From: an uncultured Christensenellaceae bacterium
GTDB lineage: Bacteria; Bacillota; Clostridia; Christensenellales; Borkfalkiaceae
Direction of reading: 5' to 3'
DNA length: 64,000 bases
NCBI GenBank assembly: GCA_910587005.1
Contig: CAJULB010000004.1
Coordinates: forward strand, 62,001-126,000
This document shows, one piece after another, positions 56,776 to 64,000 of this stretch. The notes below the pieces were generated by a model. The model was not told the origin of the DNA. It searched no databases and was given only the letters and a program-made list of their open reading frames with translations. Within the stretch, counting starts at the first letter, position 1. Each line of letters begins with the position of its first letter. Position numbers and translations under genes: made by a program.

Positions 56776-57807
56776 TCAGCCGGTAATCTGCTTATATACA
56801 GCTTCCTTTTCGGCTTTTATTTTAATTGCTTCGACCGCCTCGTCAAAGCTTTTTGCAAGCTTGGTCTTAAACTCTGCCCGCTTTTCCTCCGTCTGGGCGG
56901 TTTGCGCGGACTTCTGCAACGCAAAATAACGCATAGCTTTTGCGCTTGACTGCGAAACCGCCTTTATAAATTCCTTTTCGGCATTGGACTTGCTTGCGCG
57001 GTCCTCCCACAGAACGGCCTTAGCTTCTGCCTTTGCAAGCGCTTCCGAAGACGCGTTTGCGGCTTTCAGCTTTTCGTACCTTGCGCGCGCCTTTTTTGCG
57101 GTTTTGTTGTTATCGGGAAAAATTACAAGGAATATAAAGAAAAATATTACCATAGAAACACCGCCCGTTATGACGGTTTTAATTATTCCCGTAACCGCGT
57201 CGGGCCAGTGCCAGTAAACAAGATAAACGTTTAAAATGCCCCAAAGCGCGTTGGTGAACACCGAAACAAGCACCCAGCCGATAAAATACCACATTGCCTG
57301 AAACCACGGATTTCCGTGCGAGCGGTAAGTAATGTTGCGTTGAAGGGGGAAGTTTATACACTGCGCCGCGAACACCGCAAGCTCGAACGCGATAAAATAT
57401 CCCCAGCCCTGCGTATCGCCGAATATTATATACTGCTGACCGGTAGAACCGACTTCCACCCCCGGCCAGCCCGCAGGCCCGTTGTTAAGCCCCGCGAATG
57501 CATACGGCAGAAAGGTCATTATTATGTATTGAAGAATTGTAACGCCCTCTGAAAACACCAGAAAGAAAAATACCTTATACAGCAACCCCGAGCCTTTCGG
57601 GTGCTTATCGCAAAAGCCGTACCACACGCCCAGCCACCAACGCCAGATTTTCTGGAAAAATCTTACAAACGCGTTTTGGGAAAGCGGTTTAATCTGTTGT
57701 TTAATATCTTCGGCGGTGTAACCGTTCGGATTTACGGCAGGCAATACGGATTGTTCCGAAGCCTGCACCCCCTCTGCCTCCGCCGTTAATTGTTTATTTT
57801 CGTCCAT
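56776..57807 (-). CDS. GtrA-like membrane protein
   Basis: 343 aa. Several membrane helices: FFFLVFSEGVTILQYIIMTF, GYFIAFELAVFAAQCINFPL, WYFIGWVLVSVFTNALWGIL, VITGGVSMVIFFFIFLVIFP. INFPLQRNITYRS matches the GtrA NFxxxRxxxF segment. A long Ala/Lys-rich coiled C-terminus (KAAVLWEDRASKSNAEKEFI-like) is cytoplasmic. GtrA proteins flip or hold lipid-linked sugars for GT2 partners, consistent with the neighbour. Confidence 0.8.
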   Translation of the reverse strand: MDENKQLTAEAEGVQASEQSVLPAVNPNGYTAEDIKQQIKPLSQNAFVRFFQKIWRWWLGVWYGFCDKHPKGSGLLYKVFFFLVFSEGVTILQYIIMTFLPYAFAGLNNGPAGWPGVEVGSTGQQYIIFGDTQGWGYFIAFELAVFAAQCINFPLQRNITYRSHGNPWFQAMWYFIGWVLVSVFTNALWGILNVYLVYWHWPDAVTGIIKTVITGGVSMVIFFFIFLVIFPDNNKTAKKARARYEKLKAANASSEALAKAEAKAVLWEDRASKSNAEKEFIKAVSQSSAKAMRYFALQKSAQTAQTEEKRAEFKTKLAKSFDEAVEAIKIKAEKEAVYKQITG

Positions 57808-57830
57808 TTTGTCCCCTTTGTTTTATCGGA

Positions 57831-60215
57831 TTATTTTGACTTATCTTTTGATAAAAATTGACCTGCACCCCTGAATATGTGCCCGTTAAACATTAAAAGC
57901 AACGCTTCCATTTGTCTGCGGCTCATTTTACCGTATTTTGCAAGTCCGCGCACAGGCTGGTGAAGCACGCCCTGTATAAGCTCGTTTGCCTTTGCCCGTT
58001 TGCCCGTTGCTTTAAGAAAGCCTATTGCAAACCTTATTACGCCGGCGAACAGTCTGCCTATCCAGCGCTTGGAATACCGCAAATCCGCAACGGTGCAGTT
58101 TTCGTGAATGACCATTCTGTTCTTTTTATAGAAGTTATAGCCCGCTTTCGGTATACTTCCGCCCAAAAGCGCCGTAAACTCACCGTCGGGCACGCAAGCA
58201 ACGTTTCCGCTGTAATAAGACGGTACCTGCTCCATATTATAGGGGCAATCGGCGGTAGTACCCTGCTTTACAACACTTGCTTCAAGCCGTATATCCGCTA
58301 TGCTTGCGCCTATATAAAGCTGATATTCACCGCCCTCCGTTTCCCATTTGTCAGTTTTTATATTGAAATAACGGAAAGTTTTATCGTCGAACGGTATTGT
58401 TACGGTTGCGCTTGCCCCGCTTTTTATATATATTTTTTTAAATCCCTTTAATTCCTTTGCGGGACGGAAGATTTTACCGTCTTTTTTGCCGACGTACAGC
58501 TGTGCAATCTCCGCGCCGTCATATCCTCCCGTGTTTGTAATTTTAAAGGTAACGCCCTTTTCGTCCGCGGATATGTCAGAGTATTCGAATTTCGTATACG
58601 ACAGCCCGTGTCCGAACGGATATGCTACGTGCACTTTAGCAGTATCGTAATATCGGTATCCTATATACAAGCCCTCGCGATATTCCACCGTCATTTGTTT
58701 GCCGGGGAAGTGCGAAGCCGACGGACAGTCCTCATATTTTACGGGAAAAGTTTCCGCAAGCTTTCCGCTCGGGTTCACCTTGCCCGTCAGCACGTCCATT
58801 ACCGAACGCGCGCCCGCCTGTCCCGTAAGACAGCCGTACACGATTGCGTTTGCGCTTCTTGTAAAGCCTGTTTCAACCGCGCTGCCGCAGGAAAGCACTA
58901 CTACTACCTTTTTGCCGAATACTCGTACTTGTTTAAACAGCTCTATCTGGTTCTGCGGGATATTTATATCTTCCCTGTCAAGCCCCTCGGCTTCGGTCAC
59001 TTCGTCAAGCCCCAGACAAAGCACCACCACGTCCGCTTTTTTTGCAAGCTTTACCGCTTTTGTTATTAATGCGGGTTTATCCTTGCCGTAGCGGTCAAAG
59101 CCCTTTTCATAGCCGATAAAATTTACGTTATCCTTTACGTCCAAAAGCGAAATCAGCTTTGTGGGATTAACTATCGACGAGCCCGCGCCCTGATAGCGCG
59201 GTTTATCTGCAAATCCGCCGATTATTGCAACCTTGACTTCGTTATTCAGCGGAAGCACGCCGTCGTTCTTTAATAAAACTATGCTTTCGTCCGCGCAGCG
59301 CTTTGCGATTTTATCGTGTTCTTCAATATCGAACGGCTTGCCCTTTTCGCCCGCAGTTGTCTGTTCGATTAATTTGAGGATATGACGTACGCTTTCGTCC
59401 ACATACGATATGTCCAGCCCGCCGTTTTCCACCGCTTTGACAATATCGTCCGCGCCGTAACGGCAAGCGGGCATTTCCAGATTGCTTCCCGCAACGGTTG
59501 AGTTCACTTTGTCATTAGTTCCTGCCCAGTCGGAAATTACCGCACCGTCATAGCCCCATTCCCCCCGCAATATGTCGCGGATAAGGTGTTTGTTCTCGTC
59601 TGCGAACGTGCCGTTGACCATATTGTATGAGGTCATTATTGATTTAGTCTTTCCTTCCTTTACGGCGATTTCGAAAGCTGTTAAATATATCTCTCTCAGC
59701 GTGCGCTCGTCCATTACGCTGTCCGTAACCATTCTGCGTTCTTCCTGATTATTTGCCGCAAAATGCTTTACGCATGCCGAAGTGCCGTTAGCCTGTATTC
59801 CGCGTATGTACGCCGCGGACATTTTGCCCGCCAGATACGGGTCTTCCGAAAAATATTCGAAATTCCTGCCGCAGCGCGGGTTGCGCTTCATACACGTTCC
59901 CGGTCCGAGCAAAACGTTTACTTCAAGCGAAGCCGCTTCCTCGCCCAGCGCCTTGCCCATTTCCTCGCCGAGTTCTTCGTTCCACGAGTTAGCCATTGCC
60001 GCCGCCGTGGGAAAGCACGTTGCGGGAATACTCGGGTTCAAACCGAGGTGGTCTGCTTTTGCCGCCTGCCGCCTTAGTCCGTGGGGTCCGTCCGATAAAA
60101 ATATCGAAGGTATTCCCAACCGTTCTATATCGAGCGTCTGCCAGAAGTCTTTGCCCGTTAAAAGCTCTGCTTTTTCACGCAGAGTAAGGTTTTTTATAAT
60201 CTCGTCAATCCCCAC
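57831..60215 (-). CDS. GH3 beta-glycosidase (cytoplasmic)
   Basis: 794 aa, GTG start with AAGGAGAAC upstream. Barrel domain 1-290: SDGPHGLRRQ, GPGTCMKRNPRCGRNFEYFS, VKHFAANNQEERRMV and the nucleophile region AVISDWAGTND (Asp229). C-terminal alpha/beta domain (VVLCLGLDEVTEAEGLDRED) and a fibronectin-like domain (YPFGHGLSYTKFEYSDISAD). No signal peptide. Beta-glucosidase or xylosidase type; substrate not readable. Confidence 0.92.
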   Translation of the reverse strand: MGIDEIIKNLTLREKAELLTGKDFWQTLDIERLGIPSIFLSDGPHGLRRQAAKADHLGLNPSIPATCFPTAAAMANSWNEELGEEMGKALGEEAASLEVNVLLGPGTCMKRNPRCGRNFEYFSEDPYLAGKMSAAYIRGIQANGTSACVKHFAANNQEERRMVTDSVMDERTLREIYLTAFEIAVKEGKTKSIMTSYNMVNGTFADENKHLIRDILRGEWGYDGAVISDWAGTNDKVNSTVAGSNLEMPACRYGADDIVKAVENGGLDISYVDESVRHILKLIEQTTAGEKGKPFDIEEHDKIAKRCADESIVLLKNDGVLPLNNEVKVAIIGGFADKPRYQGAGSSIVNPTKLISLLDVKDNVNFIGYEKGFDRYGKDKPALITKAVKLAKKADVVVLCLGLDEVTEAEGLDREDINIPQNQIELFKQVRVFGKKVVVVLSCGSAVETGFTRSANAIVYGCLTGQAGARSVMDVLTGKVNPSGKLAETFPVKYEDCPSASHFPGKQMTVEYREGLYIGYRYYDTAKVHVAYPFGHGLSYTKFEYSDISADEKGVTFKITNTGGYDGAEIAQLYVGKKDGKIFRPAKELKGFKKIYIKSGASATVTIPFDDKTFRYFNIKTDKWETEGGEYQLYIGASIADIRLEASVVKQGTTADCPYNMEQVPSYYSGNVACVPDGEFTALLGGSIPKAGYNFYKKNRMVIHENCTVADLRYSKRWIGRLFAGVIRFAIGFLKATGKRAKANELIQGVLHQPVRGLAKYGKMSRRQMEALLLMFNGHIFRGAGQFLSKDKSK

Positions 60216-60342
60216 CGCAGTTCTCCTTGTGCTTATATATAATATATTAGGAAATAAAACATTTTAAACTTACGATGCGCAAACGGCGCCCCGCCGCGCA
60301 TAATCCGCAGTTTTTGCAATAAAAATATTTAATTTTTATTAT

Positions 60343-60371
60343 GCCGCCGCACCGTTAAACGTTGCGGCGGC
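60343..60371. terminator. Terminator between the GH3 genes
   Basis: GCCGCCGCA/TGCGGCGGC, 9-bp stem plus possible inner pairs, with ATAATAAAAATT behind it on the minus strand. Confidence 0.75.
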
Positions 60372-60404
60372 TTTGCTTTACTGTATGTTATTTAATCCGC
60401 GTGC

Positions 60405-63400
60405 TTAATCCGCGCCGTCGGCAGGAGTTTCGTTTTCATTCTGTTGTAAATCAGTTTCCTGCGCGTTTTGCGTTTCGGTTACAGCCGCGTCTGCGCCGCC
60501 CGCAGCTTTGACGCGTTTTTTTCTGTCGGGAAAATACATAATAAGTACGAACGGAACAATCGCAAACGCCAGACAAAGGATTATGCCCGCCGCAAGCAAC
60601 ACGTTAAGCAGTACGATAAGCGCCGTATAAAGGGGCGATTTTGCGTCCGCATTAACCGTTATGGACGACGCCGTAGAGAACGTATCTATATATGTATAGA
60701 GTATATTCTTTGCCGACTGACGCGCCGCATACGCTATTTCCGGTCTGGAAAGATTGAGGCTTGCGGGCTGGGTAGTCGTTCCGCACAGCCATAAATCGTT
60801 GCCGGCAAGCACGCCGAGCTCGTGATTGCTCATATAGCCGCTTCCCTCATACCAGTCGGTAATTACACTGCCTTTAAAGCCCCATTCGTTTCTTAAAACG
60901 TCGGTTAAAAGCGCATGGTTATAACCCGAAAGCACTGCGCCAACACGGTTGAAAGCGCTCATAACGGCGTTTGCTCCGCCCTGTTTTACCGCAATTTCGA
61001 AAGGTCTTAAATAGCTTTCTCTCAGCGCCTGCTCGGTAAGCCATGTGTTGATATTTTTGGGGTTCTGCCCCGCCTCGCTTACGGCAAAGTGCTTGATATA
61101 GCAGTAAAGGTTATTTTCCTTAGCGCCCTTTATGGTATAGGTAGCAAGCTTACCGCTTAAAACCGAGTCCTCGCTGTAATATTCGTAATTGCGCGAGTTG
61201 TATACGGAACGGTGAAGATTTACGCCGGGACCGTACCAGCCGTTTATACCCATTGCCTGACCGATTTTTGCCTGAGCCTCGCCTATATCGTATGCAAGCT
61301 GTGAATTCCAACTGCAACCGAGCAGCGATTCGCTGGGATAAAGGGTGTAAATACTTGACTGACCTATGTTTGTTACGTTGTTGTTGAAGCCCGCGGGACC
61401 GTCCTTATCCGTACAGCGGGGCTTGCCAATGCTGTAAATTTCCGCTGTCTGGAAACCGCCAAGACCTATAAGATTCTTTACGTCGCTTTCGGTAAGCTGG
61501 TTTAAGAAGTACTCCCAAAGCTCCGAATCGTAGTCAAGAAGCAAATCGATTATTTCCTTATTAAACGTAAGGCTGACGGATGTGTCCTCGCCTTTAAGCT
61601 GTTCGATTGTCGCCCTTGCAGGCGCCGCACCCTCCTGCTCTACACCTACAAGGTAAAAACCTATATCCGCGCCGTACATATAGGAAGAAACGTCCTTATC
61701 GTTATAGCCCGTGTATCTGTAATTCGCCGCCGCGCTTACCTTAGAGTTGTTAGAGGTGCCCGCAGACTGCACAGGCATATTTTTAAAGCAGTCCTTTCTT
61801 GACAGGTATTCGATTTTAGTGTTGAACGCCGTGCTTCCGTCTACGGGACAGTTTGCGTAAGCCGTACTGTCGGTAAACAGATTGCCTACCGGCTTGCCCG
61901 TTTTGGGGTCGTTTTCGTAGCGGACGTTACCCGCAAGCGTCATATTTTTATAATCTGCCTCGTCGTGAGCGTTTCTCATAACGCTGATTTTGTAGACATT
62001 GTCCGCAGCCGAAGCGTCAAGCTCGTAGCCCTTGAAACCGTTGCCGTTTTTATCGTAATCGTCGTAAGAAGCAAGGTCGTAAGCCGTAAATTTAAGCTCT
62101 ACTTCCGCGTGTCCTTTGGGTTCGATTAACGGAGTTTTCGCAAAATCGAGCAAAACTCTTTCCGCCTTTTCAATCTTTCCGTTGAAGTAGGGCGCGTGAC
62201 CGTAAAGCTGAACAACGTCCTTACCCGCAACTTTGCCGGTGTTAGTAACTTTTACTTTTACGGTGTATTCGCCGTTTGCTTCGAGAGCGGAAGCGCCGAA
62301 CCATTCAACGTCCCAGTCGAAAGTCGTATAGGAAAGTCCGTAACCGAAAGGATACTGAACTACGCCCTTGTAATCTGTTCCGTAATTGTTGTTAACCGTG
62401 CTGAAATAACCTTCTGCATCGGCGGTTTCGTACCACTTATAACCGAAGTAAATACCTTCCTGATAGGTTAAATCTTCGCCGTTTTTAACCGCATTGACGT
62501 AAGTGGGCTCGTTGGTCTGGTAATCGTAGGCAAGCGTATCGCTTGTTCTGCCCGACGGATTTACCGCGCCCGTAATAATTTTGGGAATTGCCGCCGTACC
62601 CGACTGACCGGGTATACCCGCAAAAATGCACGCCCTTATAGAGCTGTATTCTTCAAGGAAGCCCAACTCTATATTGTTGCAGACGTTTAATACGACTATG
62701 ACGTCAAAGCCCTTCTGTTGAAGCTTGTCAAACATTGTTTTTTCGTTTGCGGTAAGCTCTAAGAAGGTGCCGTTTCTGTAAGAACCGATATTTTTCAGCT
62801 CGCCGTCGCCGCCGTTTTCAGCGCCCCAACGGCTTATAACCGCAACCGCCGTTTTGGAAAAGTTTAAAGCGTTGCTTAACAGCTCCTCGGTGTAAAAGCT
62901 TTCATCGGGATTTAAAAGACTTTGCACTACGTTTGCGCCCGTAGAGCCGTTACTGCGGTAGTCCGCGTCGAATTTGCTGAAATTTTCGTAAGCCGCGGTA
63001 AGGGCAGTGTTGTATTCTATGCCCGCTTCCCTGAAAGCGTCGGTTAAATCAAGTTTTATTCTCGGCGTGCCGTTGCCGAGGGTGTCCGTAATGGAAGTGC
63101 CGCCGCTTCCGCCGCCCGTAAGCAACAGACCGTAGTCGGTAGCCCCCCAGCCGAACAGATTGACCTTAGTCAGGTCGTTTTTAGGCAAATAACCGTCGTT
63201 TTTGAGCAGAACCATACTCTCCTCGGCGGCGTCCCTGACGACCAAATCGGCGTCGGCAAGCGCGCCCTGTGCGCCTGCGCTTGAAGAATCGGCGGTATCG
63301 CCGACTAAAAACCTGTTGATTATAAGCGAATAATGGTTGAGTACTACGTTTGCGACAATCATTACAACCGCAAGAACCACCGCAACCGACATAAGCACAA

Positions 63401-63494
63401 TAGATTTTACGCTGTGAAAAAGCAACGCGAAAAATTTTATAATCTGCGAATTGCCTTTACTTTCAGACGAACCTGATTTTTTTTCTTTATCCAT
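60405..63494 (-). CDS. Membrane-anchored GH3 glycosidase with permuted domains
   Basis: 1029 aa. Membrane helices at about 33-60 (VLMSVAVVLAVVMIVANVVL) and near 962-992 (LLNVLLAAGIILCLAFAIVP). Between them the order is reversed: GH3 C-terminal alpha/beta domain first (ESMVLLKNDGYLPKNDLTKV), fibronectin-like domain (YPFGYGLSYTTFDWDVEWFG), then the TIM barrel with VNLHRSVYNSRNYEYYSEDS and SVITDWYEGSGY (nucleophile Asp). Ruminococcus-type GH3 enzymes are known with this order. Catalysis is outside the cell. Ends with a basic, acidic tail. Confidence 0.9.
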   Translation of the reverse strand: MDKEKKSGSSESKGNSQIIKFFALLFHSVKSIVLMSVAVVLAVVMIVANVVLNHYSLIINRFLVGDTADSSSAGAQGALADADLVVRDAAEESMVLLKNDGYLPKNDLTKVNLFGWGATDYGLLLTGGGSGGTSITDTLGNGTPRIKLDLTDAFREAGIEYNTALTAAYENFSKFDADYRSNGSTGANVVQSLLNPDESFYTEELLSNALNFSKTAVAVISRWGAENGGDGELKNIGSYRNGTFLELTANEKTMFDKLQQKGFDVIVVLNVCNNIELGFLEEYSSIRACIFAGIPGQSGTAAIPKIITGAVNPSGRTSDTLAYDYQTNEPTYVNAVKNGEDLTYQEGIYFGYKWYETADAEGYFSTVNNNYGTDYKGVVQYPFGYGLSYTTFDWDVEWFGASALEANGEYTVKVKVTNTGKVAGKDVVQLYGHAPYFNGKIEKAERVLLDFAKTPLIEPKGHAEVELKFTAYDLASYDDYDKNGNGFKGYELDASAADNVYKISVMRNAHDEADYKNMTLAGNVRYENDPKTGKPVGNLFTDSTAYANCPVDGSTAFNTKIEYLSRKDCFKNMPVQSAGTSNNSKVSAAANYRYTGYNDKDVSSYMYGADIGFYLVGVEQEGAAPARATIEQLKGEDTSVSLTFNKEIIDLLLDYDSELWEYFLNQLTESDVKNLIGLGGFQTAEIYSIGKPRCTDKDGPAGFNNNVTNIGQSSIYTLYPSESLLGCSWNSQLAYDIGEAQAKIGQAMGINGWYGPGVNLHRSVYNSRNYEYYSEDSVLSGKLATYTIKGAKENNLYCYIKHFAVSEAGQNPKNINTWLTEQALRESYLRPFEIAVKQGGANAVMSAFNRVGAVLSGYNHALLTDVLRNEWGFKGSVITDWYEGSGYMSNHELGVLAGNDLWLCGTTTQPASLNLSRPEIAYAARQSAKNILYTYIDTFSTASSITVNADAKSPLYTALIVLLNVLLAAGIILCLAFAIVPFVLIMYFPDRKKRVKAAGGADAAVTETQNAQETDLQQNENETPADGAD

Positions 63495-63526
63495 AAATTA
63501 CTCCGTGATTATATTTGATAAAATTC

Positions 63527-63554
63527 GGGGCGGCGGCATCAATACCGCCGCCCC
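63527..63554. terminator. Terminator upstream of the GH3 gene
   Basis: GGGGCGGCGG/CCGCCGCCCC, perfect 10-bp stem with 8-nt loop; AATTTTAT follows on the minus strand. It ends the upstream gene at 63588. Confidence 0.8.
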
Positions 63555-63587
63555 TCAGGGTTGAAAAATTGTTATTTAACTTTGCGG

Positions 63588-64000
63588 TTATGCAACTGCC
63601 GTTACGCTTATATCGCTGAGCACGAACGTCCCGCCCGCAATCATAGTAGCGTCTACTACGCCGAACTGAATACTTATCGAGCTTCCGCCGTAGTTATCAA
63701 CGGTAATATCGTTATCTCCGGCAACAAGTTCGATTACTTTGCCGTTAACGGTAATCTTTCCTTCGGCGGTAGAATTAAGTTTAAGCGTAAGCTTATGCGG
63801 CTGACCGGATAACCCGTCTTTATAGAACAACTGCATACCGTACCAAGGTCCGCTTCCGCTATAAGTCAAATGTATATTGCCTTCACTGTCCATATAGCAA
63901 TCGCCTTCGTTCACTGTAACCGAGCCGTCGTTCCAGTAGCACCAGCCAGAGGTCAAAGCAGTTTCGCCGCCGTAAGAAATATTTGTTTTATCGCTTACAA
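63588..64000 (-). CDS. C-terminal beta-sandwich protein (partial, runs off right edge)
   Basis: About 136 codons visible; the start is outside the window. Reads SYGGETALTSGWCYWNDGSV, YYKDGLSGQPHKLTLKLN-like segment, ITVNGKVIELVAGDNDITVD, GGTFVLSDISVTAVA. All-beta, resembling a carbohydrate-binding module at the end of a secreted glycosidase. It fits the neighbouring GH3 genes. Confidence 0.6.
   Translation of the reverse strand, partial: VSDKTNISYGGETALTSGWCYWNDGSVTVNEGDCYMDSEGNIHLTYSGSGPWYGMQLFYKDGLSGQPHKLTLKLNSTAEGKITVNGKVIELVAGDNDITVDNYGGSSISIQFGVVDATMIAGGTFVLSDISVTAVA

Noticed and set aside
1..64000. tRNA or rRNA genes, CRISPR arrays
   Set aside because: No cloverleaf, rRNA-like block or regularly spaced repeat was noticed by eye on either strand; a program should confirm.

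Overview
The window is most of a siphovirus-type prophage (about positions 1 to 52,600, perhaps to 54,690) joined on its right to bacterial chromosome (about 54,690 to 64,000). The phage part is AT-rich, packed head to tail and almost entirely transcribed from the minus strand. The flank is more GC-rich and carries carbohydrate genes (two GH3 glycosidases, a GtrA-like membrane protein, a GT2 glycosyltransferase). Strong Shine-Dalgarno sequences, TTGACA/TATAAT promoters and family resemblances point to a gut-type Clostridia/Bacillota host. The species cannot be named from sequence. The left end of the prophage lies outside the window: lysis genes and the left attachment site are not seen.

Late module (28,736 down to 1, minus strand). 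A good sigma-A-type promoter at 28,771-28,799 precedes a zinc-ribbon protein, two PD-(D/E)XK nucleases, a 954-residue protein with an RNA-polymerase-like ADFDGD motif, terminase small subunit, HNH nuclease, connector, several small proteins sharing a HHGxxGxxWGxRR motif, terminase large subunit, portal, a protease-capsid fusion, connectors, tail tube, chaperones, tape measure, Dit, tail endopeptidase and baseplate/fibre genes. It ends in a complete diversity-generating retroelement (DGR): variable target, XkdX, Avd-like protein, template repeat, reverse transcriptase.

Early/middle module (51,040 down to 29,096, minus strand). It holds a regulator pair, many small membrane proteins including a paralogous family, ThyX, an SF3 helicase-PrimPol-exonuclease-family B polymerase fusion, an SSB-like protein, an SF2 helicase, a DNA methylase-like protein without the catalytic NPP(Y/F) motif, and NrdR-type zinc ribbons. 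Inside it, 46 kb from the template, lies a second DGR target in which a nucleoside deoxyribosyltransferase-like domain (DUF4406 type) is fused to the variable domain, with an orphan variable repeat just upstream. By hand alignment, 53 differences between the template and the three variable repeats all fall at template adenines.

Regulation. Six sites before minus-strand genes carry the same 25-bp element with identical internal spacing (CGC, AACA, N7, TTATG). This suggests a dedicated promoter class. With the RNAP-like late protein it suggests a phage transcription programme, which is inference. A divergent control region (51,041-51,330) has two copies of a 20-bp palindrome, each upstream of one of the two opposing promoters. 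No CI-type repressor was recognised.

Right end. A plus-strand tyrosine integrase is followed by a two-gene accessory operon (zinc-ribbon/VSR-like nuclease plus HEPN-like protein; candidate defence), a strong terminator, a broken GNAT acetyltransferase marking a probable junction, and then ordinary chromosome.
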